DNA from: Aphelenchoides besseyi
Lineage: Eukaryota; Nematoda; Chromadorea; Rhabditida; Aphelenchoididae
Reading direction: 5' to 3'
Length of the DNA stretch: 64,000 bases
NCBI GenBank assembly: GCA_024699855.1
Contig: JAMPIQ010000003.1
Location: forward strand, 2,418,001 to 2,482,000
The notes beneath the pieces were generated by a model. That model was not told the DNA's origin. It searched no databases and was given only the letters and a program-made list of their open reading frames with translations. The first letter of the stretch is position 1, and every line of letters starts with the position of its first letter. Shown piece by piece: positions 1-14,457 of the stretch. The position numbers and the translations under genes were made by a program.

Positions 1-3000
1 ATGAATGGCCGGAAATATGAATGTCGAAAAGTTGTTTCGTATCGTTTGCACGACCGTTCTTGGACTCTTTTTTCTTCTAGCCGCGATTCTCACGGCCTCT
101 GTTCCAATAGTCTCAAGGTCATCATCGACTGTGGCATTTTTCGTGATGGCATCTTATGTTCGACTAAGCGTTTCTCTACTGTTTCTTCTTTATCAGCGTC
201 TGTGAACGATGTTCTTCGGTCGAATTTTGAACTTTTAGCGCATTTTCTTCGCTTAAACTGCTTTCATTTTGACATCACTTGTTTCCGAAATGGCCTCGTA
301 AAAGAAGAATTGAAAGTCAAATTCGACCGACAAGTTTCGTCGCGTCGAACGATCGTACGTCGACGGTTGCTCGTTAGTTTTTGTGGCCAATTACCGAATG
401 GTCGAAAGCTTCAAATTGGCCGTCGTTTTTTGTCCGGTTAGCAATTTAAATTTTTAAAACAAAAAAGACGAAATCCCCGCTATGGTGCGAACTGGAGCGC
501 ACGAAGGAAAGAAACTGCAAAACGGTCCAATGGGACAAGAAGTCGGTTGAGGCGTGAAGCGCGACGATGACAAGTCGGACGGCCGAAGCAATGAATTTCC
601 GGCTATTAGGATGCTCCGCACGACATAGAGAACGGCAATCTCCATTTATGTGGGCGTTAAGTTGAACAACAAAACGAAGAGCAAATCCGCACAGAAAACA
701 AGTGATCGCATCGATTGATCCGCTGGCTTTCGGTATCTGGAATAACAGACCGATTGGTTTCAAATCGTAATCCACCCTATGTTAAGTGGACAATCTTCGA
801 GAAATCACAAAACCATTCTGTTTGTTGTTGCGCGTTTAATGCCTTGGGCCAATTTACGCTTTCAACCGGCAGTTGTACGCCAAGTCGTGGAACGGTCGGC
901 GGTCTTCACAGATAACTCGAGCGCTAATGGTCGTTGTCCGACCGCAATGTTTTTGTTTTGCTTTACATTTCCTCAACTGTGTCGCGTAATTTTGACTCAC
1001 TAAGCGCTTCGTTTTTCTTTCTTGGCCTCATTAACTCAATCTGCAGTCGTCCCATAGCGTTTCGAAAATCTCTGATCATGTGGACGAACGTAAAGGTTAA
1101 AGAGCATTGGCACTGAAGTCGTGGTAGTTAAATAAACGATCCAATATTCATTTATGTTCATCGACTGCAAACCCCTTTAACTGATCTATTCGTACTGTTC
1201 AGCTTCTTCGTCAGAAGATCGATAGCTTTATGGGGACCCCGTTTCTCTAATCTACGTTCCGTTCCTTGTCTTCCAATCGCAATAAATAATATCGCTTTGT
1301 ATTTGCGGCACCGTGGAAGTTTTTCGTTAGCAGATAGCCGTTTCTGTCAACCACCCTCGCTTCGGGCATAAACAACAAAAACCAACTCACATTCATTCGT
1401 TCTATTCGTCTACAGTTCTTAATTTCTGCGCAGAATCTTCGAGTTTACATTCGGAGATCGTTCGATCAAAGCAGGTTTCGATTATCGTTTCTGTTTTCGT
1501 TGGAATGCGAACAATCAGAAATGAGTGGGATTACTCAATCCTAGAGGTACGTAATGTCTTTTCGACCCACTAATCCGATGGCCACAACACTTTCGCGGAC
1601 ATTTCGTATTTTAATATCATTGCGAGTAATTTTCGCAGCAGAAAGATTGCTGAGAATTTGACCATCGGAGTTGAACGCTAATTTCGCCTAAGGCAAACAA
1701 TCCCAAGAAGCGATTTGGTCGCTTAAAGTCAACAAATGGCGAAGATTCCCGTTGAGTTGTTTTCGCCTCCACTTTTGCGGCCGGTGCGGCAAATTCCCGC
1801 TCCAAATGTTTTTATTGAATAAAAATCCGGGATGCGTGGAGGTCGAAATTCGGAGGAGAAGGAAGAGTGGTGGTCCAAATGAATTCCAACGGGTTTGGGC
1901 ACAGAAAAGCCGTTCAAGACGCTCGTACTTAACGTGACCATCAAAAACTTTATATGAGATTTACAGCACCGTTTATGCTTCCACGGCATTTGACTTCCAA
2001 CCGCGTCGTTCCGATAACAACCATTTTCTTGTAGTTATTCGTTTGTTCTCAGCACAAAGTGACATTCACGGCTTAATCTTTAAGTTTGATTAAAGAATGT
2101 TCTGCGATCATTTTGACTACAGCATCAGTTATGTCGAGCTTTTCAATCGTCATTCTGTTCGAATGAACTCCTTTTAATGTGCATTTAATTGCCGTTTAAT
2201 ATGACGAGTTTATTTGATTACCATTCCATTGCTTTTCAAATCTATGGGGCTTATGATCGAGTTAGTGGCGAGTAGTTGGAAGTGTGCAATAAAATCGGGA
2301 GTTGAGAAGACTACTTTAACAGACGTCCGCAATTTCCAATTGACGAGCATCAATTTAATCCACACCCCCAACCGAACTCAATGGAGCGCGAGAACTTTGT
2401 TGGTTTGTGGCCAATTTCATGCTAAAGATTTCGGTTTAGCCGACACATGAACGTCGTTTGCCTAATCATCAATCTGCTGTCAATCATCATAACCCATTTC
2501 CGTTGATTGCTCTAATATGCACGTGTCAATTTTCCACCTCAACCCGTCGCGTGTCTTCATCAGCTTTGCGTGTTGTCGACGGTTAATTTGAACATCCGAG
2601 TAGTTTGTTTTACAAAATATCCGGTTCACGTGTTGATTTCGTTTACGTGATTTCCGTCGATGTTCAACCAAAAATGTTCGTTAATCGACTCGTTTCAGAG
2701 ATCATTTCATCGTTTGAATTCAACGTTTTCCTGTTAGTTTCTTTGATCATCAATCATTGAACTTATGCAAACTTAACATGATCTCGTGCGATAGACGTTG
2801 GAAACGGAAGATCAAAATTGCTCGCTCGTCTTTTCCGATTCTTCTGTTGAATACTTGAATTTCGTTGGTTGAATACAAAAGTAAGTTTCTACTTCTTTAC
2901 GTATTTATGTTGCCTAAATAGCAAAGAAACAGTAGGGAGGGACTATACACGTACAAAAATAATAAGAGAATACCCGTCGAAGTTAATTGAGCATTTTGTT

Positions 3001-3035
3001 CGTGATGAGATTAATCAATCATGTGAGAAAACAGT
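1..3035. other. No gene recognised
   Basis: The stretch has short open frames on both strands, the longest about 146 codons from base 1. None has a recognisable motif, hydrophobic pattern or splice-joined continuation. It may be intergenic DNA or part of a long intron of a gene to the left. Confidence 0.5.
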
Positions 3036-4213
3036 TTAATCGTCAGTGAAATCCGTAAGCATTCCGTCGTCCGCTTCATCGACTTCCATCAGATCTTCGT
3101 CGTCGCTTACGTGATCGATGAACTGTTTTTGATAGTCGGCAATTGATCGAACAGACACATCTTGACTCGTGAGCATGAAATGAGCAACTCTGTGGACAAA
3201 TGAATGAGCAGCTGTTTGTTTTCGCACACTTACTGATCGGGATTTGTACGTGACAAACGATTCACGATCGATCGATTCGGCGGTGTGTGTCGGCAGTCGT
3301 CCAAAAGCGACAAACGAAGTTTCTCCAATTCACGTTGAGTGTACTCGGCACCTTGTTGTTCGTATTCTTTGAGTGTCATGTACTCACGTGTCGGCGGTCT
3401 TCTGTAAAACAAAGAGAGTTAGTGGATGAAACCGAAATCAACAATTTTAAGACCAAAAGTTTTAGAAATTTATGAGTAAAAAACTAAGCAAAACATCCCA
3501 CTCGTTGTAAACATAAAAACCAATGAATGCAAAGATTGAACATAAGTAAAGAAAGTAAGCTAACTTCAACATCCAATCGACCAATTGATTCACGTAGCGC
3601 GAATAGCCGTGATCGAAGCAAATTGCCACCAAAATGACGATAACCGAAATGGGAACGTTGTTCGACGCGTAGATGATCATGAGTCCCGCGATCAATTGCA
3701 ACGCCCATTGAACCACATTTTGTATTCGTACATTCGATGTTACATCCGAGACATAGCACACTGTCAACGACAACAACGCTGAAGCCGTCTAAGCCAAAAA
3801 TTAAGGAATAAAACAAATTAACTCACAATGTAGAGAGCAATCCACTTCCAATTTTGAGTCATTAAGTTGGCGGCGTGATTGTATCCATAGTAGTAGATCC
3901 AACTGATCAGCGGCCATCCGATGACTTCCAACGGGACCATGAAAACGCGCTAAAACATCGAAATAACAACAAGAACATTACGACTTACTTTCGGCAAAAA
4001 TCTTCGGATGAAAACGGCGAAGAAGAGCACCGAGAATACGACTCCAATCACGGCACTCGACAAATAGAAAGTTGCCGCTTTGTGTGCGATTGTGCGTGCC
4101 GAAATGAAAAACAAAACTCCCGCAGTAAAGAGCCAGAATCTTGTCGAGGCGTCCAACACAAAAGAAGACTCCACGGCATCGTTAATCGTCAGGTTATCAT
4201 CGTCTATGTCCAT
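3036..4213 (-). CDS. NEMP1/TMEM194-like inner nuclear membrane protein
   Basis: This multi-exon gene encodes a multipass membrane protein that matches the NEMP (TMEM194) family of nuclear-envelope proteins. In order one sees hydrophobic segments around FWLFTAGVLFFISA, FYLSSAVIGVVFSVLFFAVF and the family-typical RRFLPK loop, then VIGWPLISWIYYYG, WIALYITASALLSL, VVQWALQLIAGLMIIYA, a further segment, and MLKLAYFLYLCSIFAF. The soluble tail has the family motif YEQQGAEYTQRELEKLR and ends in an acidic stretch. Introns of about 40-50 bases were joined by phase, for example after RRFLPK. The start used is the first in-frame ATG of the most upstream exon I can see. The usual NEMP N-terminus (signal peptide and lumenal domain) is not found upstream, so a 5' exon is probably missing. 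It is divergent from the SLC4 gene. Family assignment comes from remembered family features; the N-terminus is unsure. Confidence 0.75.
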
Positions 4214-4459
4214 TGTGTCCAACGGTTATGTGCACAACTACAAACGGATTTCGCAAAAACTCCAGAAATTGGCGGGACTAAGAGAGCAAGCAAACTTTAG
4301 CAGCCATCGATTTCCACACGACTAACCAACCTTTTTTCAGATTGAAAACATTTGTTTCTTGTCAAAACGCCGCTAAAAGCTCCGTCAATTATCGTTGATT
4401 CGGGTACTCACCAATCGGCAACTTCGCGTTTCGTGAAGAACTCGTCCAACAGTCGTCGA

Positions 4460-7400
4460 ATGGACGCGACGGGCAAAAAGTCGAGGATCGGTGGTGGGAA
4501 AAGTAACGTAACAGTCGACGACGTCGATGATGAGCGATGTGCATTGGTTCGAAATGGCAATCGAAATGCTGGGATAGTTGGAACTCAAAATGAACGGACC
4601 ACTTCTTCGGCGACGATATCGTCTGCTTCCGTTACTCCACCGCCTTTACTCATAATGTCGAACAACTCTCAAACGGAAAGAAAACGTGATCGAGAACCAA
4701 GTGATGTAAGCAGCAGTACAGTTGCTTCTTCAGTTCGTGGTGACAGCAAAATAAGCGTGACATCAATGGGTAAACGAGTGGCTCTCGAGAAGCAACCGCT
4801 TCCCAGTGGGTCTGCATCAACGACCGTTGCTTCTGCACTGCCCGATCGGCTTCAACACCGACGTTTAAAGAAGTACGCGAGTGAAACGTCGTTTGCGGTT
4901 GGACCATCTGGTCAATTGATTGTCACACCACGTCGTTTACCAGATTCTGCTTCCGTCTCTCCTCCACCTTCTTTTGCCCCGCAACCATCACAGATTCCTC
5001 TTGCTGTTGCACCAACTGTTCGTCAAAATTCGAATAACAGCAGTGGAGTTGAACATGACGTTCGATCACATGGCCGAGTTTTTCATGTTCGAGCAGCTCC
5101 AGCTATTTCTGCTACACGCGGAAATGGCGCCACAACTGTCGCTCAGAAGTTGAACAGACGACGACAAGATTCTGACGATGCCAGTGGGTCGATTAACAGC
5201 GAAACGACGGTTGCCAGTGGAACTGTTACTCCCGTTTCAAGGTCAATAGATACCCGCACTTAATTTCAAATAGTTTTTGTTTTCAGACGGATGTTACGTT
5301 TCAAACTTCGACGTCCAAAGTCTACTGGAAGTATGGGAAATCATCAAGCTCAGGATACCATAGGATCGTAGGTGAAGTGAGGAAATCACTATGTAGATTT
5401 CCATTTTAGTTACACTCCTGGTGGTACTCATATCTACGATCCGTCGTATACATCGGCTACCGTTCATTCTCTGGATTCGAATCAACCACTTACTGTTCAG
5501 GATATTGAGGGCCGTCGACCGTCCAACTTTTACATTTTCGATGACGACAGTATGCACGAATTCGACGATGAAATTCAAGGTTTGTTTGATCGTTCAATTT
5601 GCAAGCATTGCGTTGGTTAGATAGTAAAATCACAGTTCAAAAACTGCTGCAATTATTCTTACGTTGTGACTGTTAATAAGTCTTGTTGACTTTCCTTGAG
5701 CAATTCGTTCCATCACTCGACGAGAAATTGAAGACGACCGTTGACTAAAAATTGACGGGCGGACTTTCGAAGAGAAGAATCGTTGTGTTCATGTGAAATT
5801 CCCACAGTTCGCAACTCTTCAATGTGCAGGTGGAAACTCAACAGTTGACAGAGTTTTGCTAATCGAGCCAACGGTTTTCTTTTTAGCAAATTGCCAAACT
5901 TTCTGATTATTCGCCGCTATTCGACCAACCCATCTGTTATTAACGACCGCAAGATTGTTAATACACGATGTGTTATTGTTTTTCGACCGTGAACTTCATT
6001 CCGAGTAGATAGGCGGCTGATGAGTCGGCTGAAATCTGAGCTAAATGCCCGTTCCGCCGTCACAACGAGTTCTGATGAGTAGACCTCGTTCCGCTCTTTT
6101 TCTTGTCACTTAAATTCACATCAGTTTTCGAACAAACGATTTCAACAGCGCCAATTTTAATTCAATCAGTGCATCAATGTTCTTCTTTCTGATGTGAGGG
6201 TGCGGAGGCTAAAACGAACAAATTGGTTTTCTGTTCATTTTGCCGTTGGTCTTCTATTCGTTTCGGCATTCTAAGATGCCGACCGGCGGATATCCGTTGG
6301 ACGAATCGAAACTCCAGACGTTTTCGGTTTACAGCGTTGAATACGAAAACAAGATGAAGCTCGCGAGCCCTTCTCTCCACAACCTCGTTTTTGATTCAAA
6401 CCTATAAACGATATCTTTGAACTTCTTTCCCATCTATTTCTTGTGTTCAATTCTTGCATAGTGATGTTGTTTTACGACTTTTGGACCTCACACCGTGCTT
6501 TCCATCACTAACTGACATCCGTTTTCCTTTTATCTCGGACCCTCCAGTTCAAATGGATTGCTTGGCAATTGGGATGGACAGAAAATATTCGCAGTCCAAA
6601 TTTACGACTTCTATCTATTGAGCAGATATTTCTATTTAATGTCGAGTTCCTTGAGGCTCGTCGTTTTGGTTTGAACGATGGAATTTTTTATTCGTAAACG
6701 TCATTTCTCCAAATTTAGTTGACTTGTGAGTTTTTGATCATTTCACGTTTATCCACGTGTTTCGCCGGTTCGCTCATCGTTTCGTCACCGTTCAATGAAC
6801 TCCCGATGGCGTGGTACACGCAACTTTGGTTATGGCACTTCAGCATCGGGACACATCAAAAATTCTACTACTGCAAAGGCCGGAGGAGCGTCCGCTCAAA
6901 ATTGTCATCAGTCATCCGGAAAGCGGTTTTTGTCTTTCAAGGACATGTTCGACTTCAACGAGTTATATGGACTGTTTTTGTTCTCATGGCATCTAAAACA
7001 TTTGAGGTTCATGACGAGTAACAAGAAATGAACTCCGATTGTTTCAATGGGGCTTCGTTCTTAGCACAACTTTGGTCTTCGTAGCGCACAGTATTTCTAG
7101 CGCTAACTGTCAACTTCAATTTAACTTTGCACTTGCTAATCCTCATGACTTGAGGGGAACTTTCTTGTCAGTCGAAATGCCAACGACAAATTGCGGTCGC
7201 TGATTGTCCGATGTTACGTCGCTTTAATCTTTGTTTTCAACAGAACTCTTAGATTTATTTTTGAAAACGACTCGAAATTTGGATACGAGATTCGGATTTC
7301 CGAGTTGAACGACTCCGTGGGGAGCTGTGGAAAAAAGTTCAACATTCTCTAAATATGCTTTGTTTTCAAAGTCTAACTCTTTTATATGCTACGCAGTTTC

Positions 7401-10400
7401 AACAATTAGGTCTTTTAATTGTTCGAAAGCACACACTTGTTACCTTCAGCTTGGTTGTTTCTTTTCATTCGCCTTCTTTCATAAACTATGGGCATTCCGG
7501 GCTTTCAGATTTCCTTTATGTTACTGATGGATTCCCGGCCTTATGTGAGGTCTCAAGTCCTTTTGTTCCCCTCAATTTTCTATGAGTATGAAAGTCGAAT
7601 CAACGGGTTCACTTTTGACATCATCGGAAGCATTGCGCTGGATTTTGTTACGATTTTCAAGTTTGTCTGCTAACCAATGATCGTCAACAACCGAAAGCAA
7701 TTGCAATCGTTTTGTTTGTCTGCTTTTTACGAGATTGTATTGAAGACAGGAAACCGAGACTCAGCTTTCAGTTGCAAGTAAAACGAAAAAATTTCCAACT
7801 TTTTATCTTGTCCTTCGTTTTGTATTTCTTCCGGTTTAGCGAAAACTTTTTTCAAGTCCCGTTTACCCTTCAGTAGCTTTGTAGTTACTACGAATTATGG
7901 CAAGCTCACAATTACTTCGCATTCTTTGATGTTTTTGTCGGTTGAAATTTGTTTCCGGTTTGCAAGAAGTTTGCTTTTCCGTTACACGTCCAATTTGTGC
8001 CATTCGGACGTTCGTCTCATTTTCGTCGACTATCCTTCGACTTCTCGACCGGAAAAGGACGTCAAATCGGTTAAAGAACTCGATCTCGTACTTTTCGTTA
8101 ACCGTCGGTCTGAAGCGTTGACATCACTGATTGAAGAAGGCGATCGTTTTGTAATGCTTAGTGATATCAGATTGTTCAACTGAATTTCTGTTAAGCGGTT
8201 CCTCCTCCAGTTGAACGCTTTTGTTCAGGAAACTAAGGAGCAGACGTTCCTCCACATTACGCTTCATTCCACCTTTTTTGGTCAATCGGTTTTGATTGTT
8301 CAATGACTTTTTAAATCGTTTTTATTTTACCTGAGTGCCCACAACTCTACTGTTTTTGACGAATCTCGGCCCCCCGCTTGAGCACTTCCATTGCAGATGA
8401 GTTGGCGTAGTCTTAGGATTTGAGTTCATTTAGACCACTTATGAAGCCATTGTTAATTCGCTTGTTCATCGAAAACAAACGACTCTATTGATTTAATAAT
8501 GTCGTTGAATGACTGTACTCACTATAAGTTTAAGATTTTGCATCGTTCCTCTTCAATATTCTTTGTCGGCTGCTGCTGAGTCAAGAACGTGTGTTGCTTC
8601 TCGACGGAATACGGCAACGGCGCGCAGTTTAATCCAATTTTGACTTTTTCGTCCTCGAACTCCGTCGACTTGTCGAAGCCACGCCCGAGAGTGTCGCGTA
8701 CATTATGGGCGAAGTGATGATGATGGGTGTCTGTTGCGAGCAACGATGAAGACACTTCTTAACAAACGCTTCTCTCTTTGCTTCACAACTCACGAAATTG
8801 AATCCGCAAACGTGCTTCGAGATTTTCAACGTTCTTTGCATCACAAGCGTCAATTGTTGTCGATCGGTTGTTGCAACCAACAGAAAGCTTATCTGGCTTA
8901 TTTGAACACCATGTTAGTTTACTGTAGCCATTAATTTCGAAACCTATCCTTATGGCAATCATTTTGTCGTCTTCTAGGCTGGTTTTCAGCTTGTCTGTCT
9001 ATCACGATGAAAAAGTTTTACCGTTCCCGTAGGCTTATAGCAAACTAGACGGTCGTTTCTTAATCCCTCAAACGAGAGTTTGTGTTCAAAGTCGTTGGGG
9101 GACTATTCGTCGAAATAACTTTTTGTCCTCTTCGCAATCTGTCCCACTTATTGCCGGAGTGAGGAAATGGAGGGCGCGAAAATAAACTCGACTGTCATTC
9201 CGTTTCAACTTCGTTTCTGCTATTCCGATCCCTAAATAGCTGGAGAAATTTCGACAAACACATCTGCTTATTCGGCAGGAGCTTCGAATTGCCTGAGGCC
9301 TTCGTATCCAATGACCGCGTATGTGAAACGAGTTGATGATCAAAAATGGCTGTAACTCGAAATAGGAAATGATCACATGGTCAGAACTAACTCTGAAGAC
9401 AAACACGAACTTGTTTTCTATTTATTTTCTCAGTTATATGCTCATAACCGAATCGCAACAAATTTGACGGTATCCTACTTGAAGACTAAACCGTCGTTCA
9501 AACTGTTTTCGAATCTGCGACTTAAATCCATTCGCTGAATACTCCAAACGGAAACGTGTCGTGACCTTCAAATGTCTATACTTATGAATCGGATTCTCAA
9601 TCGCTGCGCTCACGTCGTTCTTTGATCGTTTTTATTAGTTTACGAGTTTACAGTTTGTTTTTATTCAATTTACAACGACGAAAATCGCCGTTCACTTCCT
9701 TCCGAATCAAAATGCAGTGATGAATGAAACAACCGTAACGACAACAAATCCCACGAATCTTGCAACCACAACTCCACCACCCAACGTCGTGCATAAACGC
9801 GTGCATGTAATCGTAACTGCGGAACCATCAAACGCGTCAGTGAATACCGTAGCATCGACATCAACGAACGATGAAACGAATCACGTGGAAACAACAACAA
9901 GACGAATGCGATTCGAGGTTCGACCGATAACAGATGATCAGTTGGCACCGGTGACAAGCAGCCTATTGAACTCTACAATCAATCATTTCGATTCAAATGG
10001 ACCGACGAGTAATTTGGTTTGTAGTGTTCAGCCGGGTAGCAATGAAATAACTTCAACTACGACAGCAACATCCGCAAAAGTTACAACAACAATTCCGACA
10101 GTTAGCACAAGTAGCATTTCAACATCACGTATTCATCCGCCGTTAACTACTGCCGGACCACGACCGTTCGTTGCTTCCAGCGCAATAAACAGTCAATCTT
10201 CTACATCGGTTATCAATCGACAATCGTCGGCACGTTTCAGTCCGAAAGCATCACCGACTTCTCTTCATTCATTGCATAGCAGCTATGGATCTTCAACGGC
10301 TTTACTAACAACTACAAACCCAACATGTCCAGCCAATCATTTGAGAGGTGGCGAAACACCGTCGCGCAATCCGTCAGTTAAGTCCACTGGTTACACGGAT

Positions 10401-13400
10401 TTGGGCAATGCTGGAGCATCAGCTCGAATTCGAAGTCTTCGACGGCGGATTTCACATACGTTGCTTTACGTTCCTGAACAAAGACGAGTGAGCACAACAT
10501 CCGGTGTTAGCGTTACTTCTTGTCCGACCGAATTTGCCGAAGATGATCAAACATCAATTAAAATCGTTAATACGGCGGCTAATTCGGCTTCACAAAGTTC
10601 AAAAAATCGACGCTATACACCAGTAGCAAATGCGGTTAAAGACGCAAGTGCACGAATCCCATTAATTCAACCGTCAACTCAAGATACACAATCGTTGTGC
10701 GCGAATCATCCTGCTGTATCAGCAGTTTCATCGAACGCATCTTCCGTTTCTTCAAGACGTCAGTCGATTCAAACCGGCGCTCCATTCATTGGATTCCCAG
10801 TTAAACGTCGCAATCAGTTCGGTCGTCGATCGTCTCAACCGGAATTCAACGTTGCTGCTCGATTGGCTGCTTTACAAGTGGCAGCAAACTCGAACACTAG
10901 TGGAGGGAGATCAAACGGCGGAAATGCGAACAACCATCATCACACAGCACCAGCAATTGCTGCTTCTTGTCTGACACCCGAAACTACATTAACAACGTTG
11001 TCTGAAGCTACTCACGGTGCTGGAAATGTTGCAATCGGACCAGTAGGTGGAGTATCATTAAACAAACGTGTTTCGTGGCTCTCAATGAAATCTCTACAAG
11101 ATCCCATGGACGAATTAGCGGAGTTACGTCAACGGGTTTATGGCGGCGGCCGAGATGGAACGGGAGCGCCACGAAGTGATAGCCGAACCAACTCGCAATT
11201 AGATATTGGCGTCAACGATACGTTTGATATTGAAAGTGACACGCCGCCTATCGATACGATGAGTTGGAGCAACCTCGGTGGGTTAAGTGAACTGTTAAAT
11301 CAAAACACCAACGCAATGCTCATCAATCTTATAATTCCACTTATTGCTTATTCAACAATTCAACTTTTCAGATGAGTTTGAAGCATCGTGTACCTTAATG
11401 TACAGCAAACACGAAAAGATTCCAATGAAAGATTTTGGAAGCGAAATTCGTGCTACAATGGACATCGATCATTTGCTCAACAAAGCCGTACTCCTACTTG
11501 ATTTGCAAGAAACCTCATTGGAAGAAATCTTCGCTAAGTGAGTTCTTGTTTTATATGTCATTTGACTGTTGTTTAGGATCATTCACGAAATGGACATTCA
11601 AGAACCGGAGTTTACCAGCGAACAAGTGCGTTCAGTTCTCTTCACTCAAGACGCTGGAAATCAATGTAATCGTATTTTCCACTCAAAATATTCAACTTTT
11701 TTGGTTTAGATCACATTTTGAGCCGCACTGTTCAGTCAATTTGCACAACTGGTACCGTTGGTGGAAGTAAGTTTACAATCGACAAATCATTTTAACGTTC
11801 TTTTATAGGTTTTGACTACGATCAAAGGTTCGTTGGATAATTGAAACATGCAATTGAACTAGCGAAATTCGACTAGATCATCGATTGAATTTAAAAAACC
11901 TATTAATCTGATTATTTCAGTTGGATTTGTGCTCTTTGTATGTTGAATACCGTACAACATCGTCACGTTGCAATTGCTCGGTTATCGCATCCAACAAACT
12001 TGGGACGAACGATGCAAGATCTTCGCTTCATTATCATTGTCATTGCTCCATCAAGAGCGGTATGTTGTTTTCAAGAATTCACAACTCGCAGATGTTTTGT
12101 AGAAAGGAACAAAAACGGCACTTGAAACAACGCGAACTTTCGCTACACTTTTCGCCGACATGGATATTCGTCAGAAATTGGTGATGGCTCAATCAGTTGA
12201 AGTGTTTCGAGCTACGCTTCTTGATGCCGCAAAAGAATTGGCATTCGAGCAAAGTCAATGGCGAGAACGAAAAGCGTCGATCCACTTGAGCGAAGCTAAA
12301 GAACAAGTGGTGAGTTGTTTAGTTTGTGGATTTTGATTATCAACATGTGCTTCCAGTTTGGTCCCGGTCCTTGGCATCCGCTTCGTGGCCTTCTGACTGA
12401 TTTCAGGAAACGTAAACGTCACTACATTGCCGATTATTTGGACGGAATACGTGGTCACAGAACAATTCAAAAACTGTTCAGTACAATCATTTTTCTTTAT
12501 TTCGCGTGTCTTCTGCCGGCCATCGCTTTTGGCGTTTTGAATGACGACAATACGAATGGCGGCATAAGTAAGTGATCGTTTTTATTCTTAAGCTAATCAT
12601 TGATACAGATGTTCGAAAGGTGGTTTTTGCTCAAGCAGTTGGCGGGATTTTCTTTTCGGTGTTTGGTGGTCAGCCGATGATCGTTCTGTTGACAACCGTT
12701 CCACTAGCAATATACATAAAAGGTTAGTTTTGAATGCAAATGATGTTCATATCTGCGATTTTCAGTCATCTTTCGAATATCCGAATCTCTTAACTATGAT
12801 TTCTATGCAATGTATGCGTGTGTTGGGCTTTCTTGTCAGTTCTTCTTAATACTTTACGCGTGTACGGAGTTGTGCAGTTTCATGAAATTGGCAACAAGGT
12901 GGACTCTTTAAAAACCTATTTCATTTGTAAGTCGTGATTTTAGATCGGCAGAAGAAATGTTTTCGTTGTTTATTGCTATTGCATTCACGGTCGAATCGAT
13001 ACGTGCAATACATCAGAGTTTTGTGAACAACTACAACAATTGTGACGACAATTATAACGCTAATTCAAGTGCTACAATTCATCACAATATGACGAAGGCA
13101 TCCGGGGTCAATAGCCACTACATCGGCAATGAAGATGTAGTTTCGTTCGAATGTCATCGTGATACTTCAATCTTGTACATGTTGTTGATGTTTGGAACTT
13201 TGTGGTTGGGAATGTTTTTGTACAACTTCCGTAAAACTCCCTACTTAACACGATCGAGACGCGAATGGTTGGCCGACTACGCTCTGCCGGCCAGTGTACT
13301 TATCATGTCGTTTCTTGGAGCTTATGGTTTTAGTGAAATCGATAGTAAGTACATATCTGTTTTTGATTTAATTGCAATTAATGATTTCAGAAGACATGTT

Positions 13401-14457
13401 CAAAATGCGTCCGGAGATTTCGCTCTTCACAATCCCACCAATCTTCTCACTGCCAACCGAAGCGTATTTCATTTGTTTCTTGTTGGGTTTCTTTCTTTCG
13501 TTTCTTTTCTACATGGATCAAAACATTACAAGTGCTATTGTTAATAATTCGCAAAACAAGTTTGTTTTATGAGAAGCATAGATTTTTATTCAATTGTTTA
13601 TTTAGGCTCAAAAAAGGCTCCGCTCAACATTTGGATATGTTGGTCGTGGCGTTGTTAAATTGTGTCCTTTCGATTGGCGGTTTACCGTGGATGCACGGAG
13701 CTTTGCCTCATTCGCCGTTACATCTTCGTGCCTTAGCCGATGTCGAAGAGCGTGTGGCTCAAGGACACGTCCATGAAGTGTAAGCGATTGCTGAGATAAA
13801 TGTTTCCAAGAGCTGATTGTAGTATTATGAACGTACGAGAAACGCGATTAGCAAGTTTGGTTGCTCATCTTTTGATTCTCGTTTCGACGTTCACTCTTCT
13901 TCCCTATCCGCTTCGCTGGATACCAACTTCCGTTCTGCACGGGCTATTTCTTTACATGGCTTTTACTTCTTTGGCCGGAAATGAAATGGTTGAACGACTG
14001 TTACTGCTTATAACAGAACAAGTAACAAGATGTTAAAGTTTGGTCTTTCAAATGAATGATTTCAGCAAGCCTATCCGCCAACTCACTACATCCGACGGGT
14101 ACCACAGCGGAAAGTGCATTTGTTTACCGCTTGTCAGCTCATTCAACTGGTATTTCTCTGTGGTGTTGGATTTTCGCCTTATCCATTTGTTGAAATGATC
14201 TTCCCAATCGTCTGTTTTTGTTTCCTTCCAATCAGGTTTGTTCGTTGATTAGCATCAAATACTCATTTTTTTGTTTTAGGCACATTCTTGTAAGTAGGCG
14301 ATCCACAAAATCCTACTATCTAATCAAAAAATATTTCAATGCTATAATCAAACATTTGCAGATACCTCGGCTTATTGATTACAAATATTTGGATGCATTG
14401 GTAAGATCAGAACAAGATAATTAAACTAATTATGAGCTTCAGGATGGCAAACATTAA
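4460..14457 (+). CDS. SLC4A11-like transporter with giant N-terminal extension
   Basis: SLC4A11-type proteins are plasma-membrane H+(NH3)/borate-linked members of the bicarbonate transporter family. From about 11.37 kb the exons line up closely with SLC4A11: cytosolic Band3 domain ([37 protein letters not shown]), then the membrane domain ([90 protein letters not shown]) and the terminal [13 protein letters not shown]. About 18 short introns join in phase. Upstream are exons 4460-5241, 5287-5367, 5410-5579 and 9718-11277 (or 11286), giving about 860 Ser/Thr/Asn-rich, low-complexity residues that vertebrate SLC4A11 lacks. The phase-1 end at 5579 fits the phase-1 acceptor at 9717/9718, which argues for one gene, but the first block could be a separate gene. 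The start is the first in-frame ATG after a TTTTCAG acceptor at about 4340. Total is about 1,650 residues against about 890 in human. Confidence 0.85.
5580..9717 (+). other. 4.1-kb intron of the SLC4A11-like gene
   Basis: The donor AAG|GTTTGT follows FDDEIQ and the acceptor ATGCAG|TGATGAATG restores the frame (phase 1 on both sides). It is about 90 times the usual intron length here. I see no recognisable gene inside; the open frames on either strand are short and featureless. It may hold regulatory elements or an alternative promoter. Confidence 0.55.

Noticed and set aside
1..441. 146-codon open frame at the left edge
   Set aside because: No domain, odd composition, overlapping frame of equal quality and no splice-joined continuation.
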